Assembly (NCBI RefSeq): GCF_017976235.1
Contig: NZ_JACVHC010000007.1
Span: 186,001-250,000 of the forward strand
Direction of reading: 5' to 3'
Source of the DNA: Pseudomonas anatoliensis
GTDB taxonomy: Bacteria > Pseudomonadota > Gammaproteobacteria > Pseudomonadales > Pseudomonadaceae
Length of the DNA stretch: 64,000 nucleotides
A program made the position numbers and the translations under genes. Under the pieces are notes generated by a model. It ran no database searches and was not told the origin of the DNA. It saw only the letters and a program-made list of their open reading frames with translations. Below, piece by piece: positions 20,368 to 29,384 of this stretch (positions are counted from its first letter, which is position 1; every line of letters starts with the position of its first letter).

Positions 20368-20988
20368 ATGTCAGCCGTTCGCAGCAAGATCTGCGGGATT
20401 ACCCGCATAGAAGATGCGTTGGCCGCCGTCGAAGCCGGGGCTGATGCGATCGGATTCGTGTTTTACGCCAAAAGTCCGCGCGCAGTCTCGGTCCAGCAAG
20501 CGCGGGAAATCATCAAGGCCTTGCCGCCGTTTGTGACCACCGTGGGTCTGTTCGTCAATGCCAGCCGCTGCGAGTTGGGGGAAATTCTCGATGCCGTGCC
20601 GCTGGATCTGCTGCAGTTCCATGGTGACGAGACCGCCGAAGAGTGCGAGGGCTGGCACCGTCCTTACATCAAGGCGCTGCGGGTCAAGGCCGGCGATGAC
20701 ATCGCCGCGGCTGTCGATGCCTACCCAAGCGCCAGTGGCGTGTTGCTCGATACCTACGTCGAAGGCGTGCCGGGCGGAACCGGCGAGGCGTTCGACTGGT
20801 CATTGATTCCGCAAGGTTTGAGCAAGCCGCTGATTCTGGCGGGTGGTTTGACCCCGGAAAACGTCGCAGGCGCCGTGGCTCGGGTAAAACCCTATGCAGT
20901 AGATGTCAGCGGTGGGGTCGAGGCGAGCAAGGGCATCAAGGATCACGCAAAAGTTCAGGCGTTCATCGGCGCCGTCAGGGGCATTTAG
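20368..20988 (+). CDS. trpF: Phosphoribosylanthranilate isomerase
   Basis: This encodes 206 residues, a single-domain TIM barrel. KICGITRIEDALAAVEAGADAIG carries the catalytic Cys at the N-terminus (shown in part), and PLILAGGLTPENV and VDVSGGVEASKGIKD form the phosphate-binding loops. It catalyses the third step from chorismate to tryptophan. As in other pseudomonads it is separated from the other trp genes. An 8-bp perfect hairpin (20326-20344, loop CTT) lies just upstream of its ribosome site without a T-run. Confidence 0.97.
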   Translation: MSAVRSKICGITRIEDALAAVEAGADAIGFVFYAKSPRAVSVQQAREIIKALPPFVTTVGLFVNASRCELGEILDAVPLDLLQFHGDETAEECEGWHRPYIKALRVKAGDDIAAAVDAYPSASGVLLDTYVEGVPGGTGEAFDWSLIPQGLSKPLILAGGLTPENVAGAVARVKPYAVDVSGGVEASKGIKDHAKVQAFIGAVRGI

Positions 20989-21188
20989 GCCTGTGCATGA
21001 TGTGACGGCTGGCACACTGCCGCCGTCCACAGCTTGGTACAAAAGAGGCTGAGGGTTTTTGGGTTGTACGAAGGTCAGTTTTACTGACCCGGCCATCCTT
21101 GATCATCGCCACACATGAATTTAGCTGAAGGGCATACGCGGGGCTGCGAACCAGAGCGTTCGAGCCGCCGGTACTGGAGAAAGAAAGC
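20989..21188 (+). promoter_or_regulatory. trpF-accD intergenic region
   Basis: This 200-bp gap lies upstream of accD. It contains a perfect 7-bp hairpin (GGTCAGT / ACTGACC, 21073-21089) but no T-run, and a GGAGAAAG Shine-Dalgarno at about 21176-21184. No ORF is supported. I cannot fix a promoter. Confidence 0.35.
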
Positions 21189-22105
<917 letters not shown>

Positions 22106-22109
<4 letters not shown>

Positions 22110-23413
22110 CCGAGCGCACCCTTGGCGAGTGGCTCGCCTACCTTGAGCAGTTGCATCCGTCGGCCATCGACATGGGTCTGGAGCGTTCGCAACAGGTAGC
22201 GTCCCGCATGGGGCTGGGCCAGCCGGCGCCTCGGGTGATCACGGTCACCGGCACCAACGGCAAGGGTTCGACGTGCGCTTTCGTGGCTTCATTGCTGCGG
22301 GCGCAGGGCCTGAGCGTTGGTGTCTATAATTCTCCGCACCTGCTGCGTTACAACGAGCGGGTGCAGCTCAATGGCGTCGAAGCCACTGACGCACAGCTGT
22401 GCGAAGCCTTCGCTGCGGTCGAGGCCGGGCGTGGCGAAACCTCCCTGACTTACTTCGAAATGGGCACCTTGGCGGCGTTTTGGCTGTTTCAACAGTCAGG
22501 GCTCGACGCTGTGGTGCTGGAAGTCGGTCTGGGCGGGCGTCTGGACACGGTCAACGTGGTGGATGCCGATATCGCGCTGGTTACCAGCATTGGTGTCGAT
22601 CACGCCGATTATCTGGGTGATACCCGCGAATCCGTAGCCTTCGAGAAGGCCGGCATCTTCCGTCAGGGCAAGCCTGCACTGTGTGGCGATTTGAATCCTC
22701 CGCAACCGTTGCTCGACAAGGCGCGTGAGCTGGCGTGCCCGTTCTTCCTGCGTGGGCGCGATTTCGATCTCGGCATCACTGATCAGAACTGGCAGTGGCG
22801 CGGTACCGATGCGCAGGGCCGGGTTGTCGAGCTGCATGATTTGCCGCTGCTCGATCTGCCGATGGAAAACGCCGCGCTGGCGTTGCAGGCGTATCTGCTG
22901 CTCGGTTTGCCGTGGAATGCACAGCAGATTGTGGCGGCCTTGCGGGCGACGCGAGTTGTCGGGCGTCTGGATCGCCGTTCGTTCGAATGGAATGGCAAGC
23001 GCCTGAATCTGTTGCTGGATGTTGGTCATAACCCGCACGCGGCGGAGTATCTGGCTCGACGTCTGGCCTCGCGGCCTCCGGTCGGCAAGCGTCTGGCGGT
23101 GTTCGGTCTGCTGGCGGACAAGGATCTGGATGGTGTTATCGGCGAATTGAATGCTAGTGTCGAGCACTGGGCCGTGGCGCCCTTGGATTCGCCGCGCGCA
23201 CGTCCGGTTGCAGAATTACACGCGGCATTGCAGAACCTTGGCGCGTCGGTCACGTCTTACGACAGTGTTGCCGCCGCACTTGAAGGGCAGTGCGCAGTCG
23301 CAACCAGCGACGATGAGATTCTGTTGTTCGGATCATTTTATTGTGTCGCCGAGGCCCTTGAATGGTTGGCCCGGCGCTCCACGGAGGAAGCGGCAAATGG
23401 CTTTGCTGGATAA
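22106..23413 (+). CDS. folC: Bifunctional folylpolyglutamate / dihydrofolate synthase
   Basis: This encodes 435 residues of the Mur-ligase superfamily. The P-loop is VTGTNGKGSTCAF near residue 48, the omega-loop region contains GVYNSPHLLRYNERV, and the C-terminal domain has LLLDVGHNPHAAEYLA. It adds glutamate to dihydropteroate and folates. It is coupled to accD by ATGA, and its 3' end overlaps the SPOR gene by 17 nt. Confidence 0.97.
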
Positions 23414-24047
23414 AGCGTACAAACAGCGCATGGTCGGTGCCCTGGTGCTGGTGGCGCTGGCGGTGATTTTCCTGCCAATGCTGTTTTCCCGTCAGGACGA
23501 ACAGCGTCAGGTGACCGTAGAGGCCCCGGCTGCTCCGCATGCGCCTGCCGTGCCGCAGGTGCAGTTGGAACCGGTCGCCGTTCCCGAGCCGCAAGCCTTG
23601 CCGCAAGAGCCCGTGCCAAGCGATGACGAAATCGCCGAGCAAGTCGCGCCTTCTGCGCCGATCGCCCCGGCACCTGTTGTGCCGGCCCAGATCGCCAAGC
23701 CTGCCGCGCCGCCGCCGGTGTCCAAGCCGATTCCTGCGCCTGCCCAGCCGATCGCTTCAGCGACAACCAAGCCTGATACCACTCAGAGCCGCGTCGACGC
23801 CAATGGTCTGTCGGTCAGCTGGTCGGTGCAACTGGCCAGCCTGTCGAGCCGCGCCAGCGCCGAGAGTCTGCAGAAAACGCTGCGCAGCCAGGGCTACAAC
23901 GCTTACATCCGTTCAGCCGATGGCAAGAATCGGGTGTTCGTCGGTCCGCTGATCGAGCGCGCCGAAGCCGATCGTCTGCGTGATCTTTTGAGCCGTCAGC
24001 AGAACCTCAAGGGTTTTGTCGTGCGCTTCCAGCCCGAGCGTGGCTAG
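23397..24047 (+). CDS. SPOR-domain membrane protein (DedD-like)
   Basis: This encodes 216 residues from the ATG at 23397, with GGAGGAAG upstream. A cytoplasmic stub (MALLDKAYKQRM) is followed by one transmembrane helix at about 12-30. A Pro/Ala/Val-rich periplasmic linker comes next. The C-terminal SPOR domain spans about 140-215 (WSVQLASLSSRASAESLQKT and NRVFVGPLIERAEAD). SPOR domains bind denuded peptidoglycan at the septum, so a cell-division role like DedD is expected. Its position between folC and cvpA matches E. coli dedD. Confidence 0.93.
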   Translation: MALLDKAYKQRMVGALVLVALAVIFLPMLFSRQDEQRQVTVEAPAAPHAPAVPQVQLEPVAVPEPQALPQEPVPSDDEIAEQVAPSAPIAPAPVVPAQIAKPAAPPPVSKPIPAPAQPIASATTKPDTTQSRVDANGLSVSWSVQLASLSSRASAESLQKTLRSQGYNAYIRSADGKNRVFVGPLIERAEADRLRDLLSRQQNLKGFVVRFQPERG

Positions 24048-24145
24048 GATCTATCGATTCGATTGAAATGCACTGAAAATCGCAGCTTACCGACAGCCAT
24101 GCGCTCTGCTAAAATGCGCCGCCTTATCCGTCTGTAGGCTGCACT

Positions 24146-24706
24146 GTGCCATTTACCTGGGTTGACTGGGCGATCGTTGCAATCATCGCCATCTCCGCAT
24201 TGATCAGTTTGAGCCGCGGCTTCGTCAAAGAAGCATTATCGCTGGTGACCTGGATCATCGCAGGAGTCGTCGCCTGGATGTTCGGTGGTTCATTGTCCGA
24301 GTACCTCGCCGGATACATCGAAACCCCATCGGCTCGCGTGATCGCGGGCTGTGCCATCATGTTTGTCGCCACGCTGATCGTGGGCGCAATGATCAATTAT
24401 CTTATCGGCGAGTTGGTTCGCGTCACCGGGTTGTCCGGGACCGACCGCTTCCTGGGAATGGCCTTCGGCGCGGCGCGTGGCGTGCTGCTGGTGGTCGTCG
24501 CAGTCGGGCTGTTGAGCCTGGGGCCGGTACAGCAGGACGGGTGGTGGAAAGAATCTCAGCTCGTGCCAAAATTTCTATTGGTCGCCGACTGGTCCAAAAA
24601 CCTGATTCTCGGGTGGAGCAGTCAGTGGCTTGCCAGCGGAATCAGCGTACCCGCTGAAATTCCGTTCAAGGAGCAGCTCTTGCCGTCGGCCAAAACGCCG
24701 CAGTGA
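24146..24706 (+). CDS. cvpA: CvpA family membrane protein
   Basis: This encodes 186 residues with a GTG start. Four hydrophobic segments lie at about 5-25, 30-50, 65-85 and 100-120. SRGFVKEALSLVTWIIAG and FGAARGVLLVVV are typical of CvpA. The family is needed for envelope stress tolerance and, in E. coli, for colicin V production. It precedes purF, as in E. coli, by 41 nt, and a TAAAAT -10-like box sits upstream at about 24112. Confidence 0.95.
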   Translation: MPFTWVDWAIVAIIAISALISLSRGFVKEALSLVTWIIAGVVAWMFGGSLSEYLAGYIETPSARVIAGCAIMFVATLIVGAMINYLIGELVRVTGLSGTDRFLGMAFGAARGVLLVVVAVGLLSLGPVQQDGWWKESQLVPKFLLVADWSKNLILGWSSQWLASGISVPAEIPFKEQLLPSAKTPQ

Positions 24707-24747
24707 GTGTTGTTCAGTTCAGATCCATTAAGTAGGGGTTGCGTCGC

Positions 24748-26253
24748 ATGTGTGGCATCGTCGGTATCGTCGGTAAGTCGAACGTCAATCAGGCGCTGTA
24801 TGACGCGCTAACCGTGCTCCAGCACCGCGGCCAGGACGCTGCCGGTATCGTGACCAGCCATGATGGCCGGTTGTTCTTGCGCAAGGACAATGGCCTGGTG
24901 CGTGACGTGTTCCATCAGCGTCACATGCAGCGCCTGGTCGGCCATATGGGTATCGGCCACGTCCGTTATCCAACCGCGGGTAGCTCGACTTCGGCCGAAG
25001 CCCAGCCGTTCTACGTCAACTCGCCTTACGGCATTACGCTGGCGCACAACGGTAACCTGACCAACGTTGAACAGTTGGCCAAAGAGATTTACGAATCCGA
25101 CCTGCGTCACGTCAACACCAGTTCCGACTCGGAAGTGCTGCTCAACGTGTTCGCCCACGAGCTGGCCCAGCGCGGCAAGCTGCAACCGACCGAAGAAGAC
25201 GTGTTTGCTGCCGTGACCGACGTGCACAACCGTTGCGTCGGCGGTTACGCGGTAGTGGCCATGGTGACCGGTTACGGCATCGTCGGTTTCCGTGACCCGC
25301 ACGGCATCCGCCCGATCGTGTTCGGCCAGCGTCACACCGACGAAGGCGTCGAGTACATGATCGCCTCGGAAAGTGTTTCCCTGGACGTGCTCGGTTTCAC
25401 CCTGATTCGCGACCTGGCACCGGGCGAAGCGGTCTACATCACTGAAGAGGGCAAGTTGCACACCCGTCAGTGCGCGACCAACCCGTCCCTGACCCCGTGC
25501 ATCTTCGAACACGTCTACCTGGCGCGTCCGGATTCGATCATCGACGGTGTTTCGGTGTACAAGGCTCGCCTGCGCATGGGTGAGAAGCTGGCCGAGAAGA
25601 TCCTGCGCGAGCGTCCAGAGCACGACATCGACGTGGTCATCCCGATTCCGGACACCAGTCGCACCGCTGCGCTGGAGCTGGCTAATCACTTGGGCGTGAA
25701 ATTCCGCGAAGGTTTCGTCAAGAACCGTTACATCGGCCGCACCTTCATCATGCCGGGCCAGGCTGCCCGCAAGAAATCGGTACGCCAGAAGCTCAACGCC
25801 ATCGAGCTGGAATTCCGCGGCAAGAACGTGATGCTGGTCGATGACTCGATCGTGCGCGGCACCACCTGCAAGCAGATCATCCAGATGGCCCGTGAAGCCG
25901 GCGCGAAAAACGTCTACTTCTGCTCGGCCGCTCCTGCGGTGCGCTTCCCTAACGTCTACGGCATCGACATGCCAAGCGCCCATGAACTGATCGCCCACAA
26001 CCGTTCGACTCAGGACGTGGCTGATCTGATCGGTGCTGACTGGCTGATCTATCAGGACTTGCCTGACTTGATCGAAGCGGTCGGCGGCGGCAAGATCAAG
26101 ATCGAAAACTTCGACTGCGCAGTGTTCGACGGCAAGTACGTCACCGGTGACGTCGATGAGGCGTACCTGGACAAGATCGAACAGGCTCGCAATGATCTCT
26201 CGAAGGTCAAGACCCAGGCGGTCAGTGCGATCATCGATCTGTATAACAACTGA
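24748..26253 (+). CDS. purF: Amidophosphoribosyltransferase
   Basis: This encodes 501 residues starting MCGIVGIVGKS, so Met removal exposes the catalytic N-terminal Cys of the Ntn glutaminase domain; the TTG three codons upstream is therefore rejected. The PRPP-binding signature is MLVDDSIVRGTT. It catalyses the committed step of purine synthesis. A short terminator follows. Confidence 0.98.
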   Translation: MCGIVGIVGKSNVNQALYDALTVLQHRGQDAAGIVTSHDGRLFLRKDNGLVRDVFHQRHMQRLVGHMGIGHVRYPTAGSSTSAEAQPFYVNSPYGITLAHNGNLTNVEQLAKEIYESDLRHVNTSSDSEVLLNVFAHELAQRGKLQPTEEDVFAAVTDVHNRCVGGYAVVAMVTGYGIVGFRDPHGIRPIVFGQRHTDEGVEYMIASESVSLDVLGFTLIRDLAPGEAVYITEEGKLHTRQCATNPSLTPCIFEHVYLARPDSIIDGVSVYKARLRMGEKLAEKILRERPEHDIDVVIPIPDTSRTAALELANHLGVKFREGFVKNRYIGRTFIMPGQAARKKSVRQKLNAIELEFRGKNVMLVDDSIVRGTTCKQIIQMAREAGAKNVYFCSAAPAVRFPNVYGIDMPSAHELIAHNRSTQDVADLIGADWLIYQDLPDLIEAVGGGKIKIENFDCAVFDGKYVTGDVDEAYLDKIEQARNDLSKVKTQAVSAIIDLYNN

Positions 26254-26259
26254 GTTTCT

Positions 26260-26282
26260 ACCGGCCCTGAGGGGCCGGTTTT
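26260..26282 (+). terminator. Terminator after purF
   Basis: An 8-bp stem (ACCGGCCC / GGGCCGGT) with a 4-nt loop ends in TTTT. The T-run is short, so partial readthrough into metZ is possible. Confidence 0.7.
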
Positions 26283-26333
26283 GTATCTGGCAAAAGACTT
26301 TTTATTTATCGAGAACAGGCAAGGAGTGACAGC

Positions 26334-27545
26334 ATGAGTCAGGAATGGGATGCCGGTCGTTTGGATAGCGACCTCGAAGGCGTAGCGTTCGATACCCTGG
26401 CCGTACGTGCCGGTCAGCACCGTACGCCGGAAGGCGAACACGGTGATCCGATGTTCTTCACCTCAAGCTACGTGTTCCGCACTGCCGCCGACGCAGCAGC
26501 ACGGTTTGCCGGCGAAGTGCCAGGCAACGTTTACTCGCGCTACACCAACCCGACGGTTCGCGCGTTCGAAGAGCGCATTGCTGCGCTGGAAAGCGCCGAG
26601 CAAGCTGTTGCGACGGCGACCGGTATGGCCGCGATCATGGCGGTGGTGATGAGCCTGTGCAGTGCTGGCGATCACGTGCTGGTCTCGCGTAGCGTGTTTG
26701 GCTCGACCATCAGCCTGTTCGAAAAGTACTTCAAGCGTTTCGGCATCGAAGTCGACTATGTGCCGCTGGCAGAGTTGCCGGCGTGGGATGCGGCAATCAA
26801 GCCGAACACCAAACTGCTGTTCGTCGAGTCGCCATCCAATCCGCTGGCTGAGCTGGTCGATATCACTGCGCTGGCTGAAATCGCCCACGCCAAAGGCGCG
26901 ATGTTGGTAGTCGACAACTGCTTCTGCACGCCTGCGTTGCAGCAGCCGCTGAAGCTCGGTGCGGACATCGTCGTGCACTCGGCGACCAAGTTTATCGATG
27001 GTCAGGGCCGTTGCATGGGCGGCGTGGTTGCCGGTCGCAGCGAGCAGATGAAGGAAGTCGTCGGTTTCTTGCGTACCGCCGGGCCAACGTTGAGCCCGTT
27101 CAACGCGTGGATCTTCCTCAAAGGTCTGGAAACCCTGAACCTGCGGATGAAGGCGCACTGCGCCAACGCCCAGCAACTCGCCGAATGGCTGGAGCAACAG
27201 GACGGTATCGAGAAGGTGCATTACGCCGGTCTCAAGAGCCATCCGCAGCATGAGCTTGCCCAGCGTCAGCAGAAGGGCTTTGGTGCGGTGGTGAGTTTTG
27301 AGGTCAAGGGCGGCAAAGAGGGCGCGTGGCGCTTTATCGATGCCACCCGGTTGATTTCGATCACCGCCAACCTCGGCGATAGCAAAACCACCATCACCCA
27401 CCCGAGCACCACTTCCCACGGTCGTCTGGCGCCGCAGGAGCGTGAAGCGGCGGGTATTCGTGACAGTCTGATTCGCGTTGCGGTCGGTCTGGAAGACGTG
27501 GCTGATCTGCAAGCCGATCTGGCGCGCGGTCTGGCGGCGCTGTGA
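26334..27545 (+). CDS. metZ: O-succinylhomoserine sulfhydrylase
   Basis: This encodes 403 residues of the Cys/Met PLP family. The PLP lysine is about K219 in VHSATKFIDGQG, and ATGMAAIMAVVMSL and NPTVRAFEERIAALE are family signatures. It makes homocysteine from O-succinylhomoserine and sulfide, the Pseudomonas route to methionine. Its stop overlaps the GTG start of the next gene by 4 nt. Confidence 0.97.
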   Translation: MSQEWDAGRLDSDLEGVAFDTLAVRAGQHRTPEGEHGDPMFFTSSYVFRTAADAAARFAGEVPGNVYSRYTNPTVRAFEERIAALESAEQAVATATGMAAIMAVVMSLCSAGDHVLVSRSVFGSTISLFEKYFKRFGIEVDYVPLAELPAWDAAIKPNTKLLFVESPSNPLAELVDITALAEIAHAKGAMLVVDNCFCTPALQQPLKLGADIVVHSATKFIDGQGRCMGGVVAGRSEQMKEVVGFLRTAGPTLSPFNAWIFLKGLETLNLRMKAHCANAQQLAEWLEQQDGIEKVHYAGLKSHPQHELAQRQQKGFGAVVSFEVKGGKEGAWRFIDATRLISITANLGDSKTTITHPSTTSHGRLAPQEREAAGIRDSLIRVAVGLEDVADLQADLARGLAAL

Positions 27546-28318
27546 TCGAGTTGTCCACTGCGAAAGCGGGTACCCATGGCCGCGTTGCACTGGTCACGGG
27601 CGCCGCGCGCGGCATTGGTCTGGGCATCGCTGCGTGGCTGATCAGCGAGGGCTGGCAAGTGGTGCTGACCGATCTGGATCGTGCGCGCGGTTCGAAAGTG
27701 GCGAAGGTGCTGGGCGAGCACGCCTGGTTCATCGCCATGGACGTTGCGGATGAAGGTCAGGTGGCACTGGGCGTGGCTGAAGTACTGGGGCAGTTTGGGC
27801 GTCTCGATGCGCTGGTGTGCAACGCGGCGGTGGCTGATCCCCACAACATCACCCTGGAAAGCCTTGATCTGGCCTACTGGAATCGGGTGCTGGCAGTGAA
27901 TCTCAGCGGGCCGATGCTACTGGCCAAGCATTGCGCGCCGTATCTGCGGGCGCACAATGGCTCGATCGTCAATCTGGCGTCGACCCGTGCCGGACAGTCC
28001 GAACCTGATACCGAGGCGTACGCGGCGAGCAAGGGCGGTTTGTTGGCCCTCACTCACGCGCTGGCCATCAGCCTCGGGCCGGAGATTCGGGTCAACGCCG
28101 TCAGCCCGGGCTGGATTGATGCGCGGGACCCGTTTGCACGCCGTGCCGAGCCGTTGGCCGATACCGATCACGCTCAGCATCCGGCGGGCAGGGTAGGCAC
28201 GGTTGAAGATGTCGCGGCGATGGTCGCGTGGCTGCTGTCGAGGAATGCCGGGTTCGTCACCGGGCAGGAATTCGTCGTTGACGGCGGCATGACCAAGAAG
28301 ATGATCTACAGCGAGTAG
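27542..28318 (+). CDS. Short-chain dehydrogenase/reductase
   Basis: This encodes 258 residues from a GTG that overlaps the metZ stop (GTGA). The NAD(P) motif is VTGAARGIGLGIAAW, and the catalytic Ser and YxxxK appear in NLASTRAG and YAASKGG. VVDGGMTKKM closes the protein. It is a classical SDR, and the substrate cannot be read from sequence. The tight coupling to metZ is noteworthy but does not prove a methionine role. Confidence 0.9.
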   Translation: MIELSTAKAGTHGRVALVTGAARGIGLGIAAWLISEGWQVVLTDLDRARGSKVAKVLGEHAWFIAMDVADEGQVALGVAEVLGQFGRLDALVCNAAVADPHNITLESLDLAYWNRVLAVNLSGPMLLAKHCAPYLRAHNGSIVNLASTRAGQSEPDTEAYAASKGGLLALTHALAISLGPEIRVNAVSPGWIDARDPFARRAEPLADTDHAQHPAGRVGTVEDVAAMVAWLLSRNAGFVTGQEFVVDGGMTKKMIYSE

Positions 28319-28337
28319 GGTGCGAAGCTGCGATCTC

Positions 28338-28367
28338 TGTGGGAGTGAGCCTGCTCGCGATAGCGGT
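28338..28367. repeat. Solitary half of REP family B
   Basis: TGTGGGAGTGAGCCTGCTCG matches one arm of the element at 15186-15284. No partner arm is found nearby, so it is a solitary or decayed copy. Confidence 0.65.
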
Positions 28368-28435
28368 CTTGCGGTTGATGGCTTCTTCAGGAATGACTCG
28401 ATTTTGTCTTTTTCAGAAAAACTTCAATCCTGCTA

Positions 28436-28464
28436 TTGACTTAGGTTCGCTACCTGCGTAAATT
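28436..28464 (+). promoter_or_regulatory. Sigma-70-type promoter of the tRNA cluster
   Basis: TTGACT is separated by 17 nt from TAAATT. The predicted start, at about 28471, lies 16 nt before the first tRNA. Confidence 0.65.
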
Positions 28465-28486
28465 TCGCGGCCTCGGAGATGCAAAC

Positions 28487-28562
28487 GGGTGATTAGCTCA
28501 GCTGGGAGAGCGTCTGCCTTACAAGCAGAATGTCGGCGGTTCGATCCCGTCATCACCCACCA
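28487..28562 (+). tRNA. tRNA-Val (anticodon TAC)
   Basis: The gene is 76 nt including encoded CCA. The acceptor stem GGGTGAT/ATCACCC is perfect, and the anticodon loop CTTACAA places TAC at 34-36. It is the first gene of a three-tRNA cluster. Confidence 0.97.
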
Positions 28563-28617
28563 CTTCCGGGTAGCTTGCGAAAGCAAGAGGGTAGGCTGAA
28601 AGTGCCTGCACCGACGC

Positions 28618-28694
28618 GCAGCGGTAGTTCAGTCGGTTAGAATACCGGCCTGTCACGCCGGGGGTCGCGGGTTCGAGTCCCGTCCGCTGCGCCA
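28618..28694 (+). tRNA. tRNA-Asp (anticodon GTC), copy 1
   Basis: The gene is 77 nt with encoded CCA, acceptor GCAGCGG/CCGCTGC and discriminator G. The anticodon loop contains GTC. It is identical to copy 2. Confidence 0.97.
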
Positions 28695-28788
28695 TATTTA
28701 ACGAGTCAGACGCTGTCTGGTTCGCGATTGAAAAGCACCGAAGCTTTCAATCAAAACGAGTTACTTGAGCGAAAGCTCAAAGCGATAC

Positions 28789-28865
28789 GCAGCGGTAGTT
28801 CAGTCGGTTAGAATACCGGCCTGTCACGCCGGGGGTCGCGGGTTCGAGTCCCGTCCGCTGCGCCA
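28789..28865 (+). tRNA. tRNA-Asp (anticodon GTC), copy 2
   Basis: This is a 77-nt exact duplicate of the gene at 28618. The spacers between the tRNAs differ, so this is a tandem duplication with diverged linkers. Confidence 0.97.
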
Positions 28866-28940
28866 TATCTGCCTCAAGGCCCACTGAACGTCTTGAAGCA
28901 CCGAAAGCAACCATTGGTTGATTCGGAATCGATAGCAAAG

Positions 28941-28967
28941 ACCCTGGTCGAAAGACCGGGGTTTTTT
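28941..28967 (+). terminator. Terminator of the tRNA cluster
   Basis: A 9-bp stem (ACCCTGGTC / GACCGGGGT, one wobble) with a GAAA tetraloop runs into TTTTTT. Confidence 0.93.
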
Positions 28968-29027
28968 GTGTCTGAAATTTGACCTTCCTCTTTCCTCTCT
29001 CCTATTTACGTCCCTGCACGATACCCC

Positions 29028-29121
29028 TGTAGGAGCTGCGGCACGCTGCGATCTTTTGATTTTGATTATTAAAAAACCAGATCAAAAGATCGCAGCCTCG
29101 TTTCACTCGACAGCTCCTACA
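29028..29121. repeat. Degenerate REP-type palindrome, family A
   Basis: The left arm (29028-29060) and the right arm (29080-29121) share the GCTGCGATCTTTTGAT and AGCTCCTACA blocks with the elements at 11922 and 19313. An insertion of about 9 nt and substitutions interrupt the right arm. Confidence 0.8.
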
Positions 29122-29384
29122 GAGTTTTGTATTCGCAAAGATCTTGCGCGCAGAGTTTTCTATCGGCTTGCTGCGGTGCCACGTCGCATTGATTTTTTGA
29201 TTCTTTAGTCAGAATTATGTAACTGGTTGTTTGCTGCGAGCCAAGAAACCTTTAAAGTTAACCTTTCGGTCAGCTTTGCACTGTCAACACAGCTCTTTGC
29301 TTCGCCAGAAAGAGCTTCTGCAAGACTCGAGATTCCCAGTAGATAACCAGAAGGGCGGACAAATAACCGTCCAGAGGATGATCC
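29122..29384 (+). promoter_or_regulatory. Leader/promoter region of the molybdenum hydroxylase operon
   Basis: No gene is supported between the tRNA terminator and 29385. The stretch is AT-rich to about 29270. It then holds a perfect 8-bp hairpin AGCTCTTT/AAAGAGCT (29291-29316) and a short GGAC/GTCC hairpin just before the ribosome site (AGAGGATG). These could be 5'-UTR structures; no known riboswitch is recognised. Confidence 0.4.

Noticed and set aside
28966..29208. 80-codon open frame after the tRNA cluster
   Set aside because: It begins in the tRNA terminator and runs through a REP palindrome; no ribosome site.
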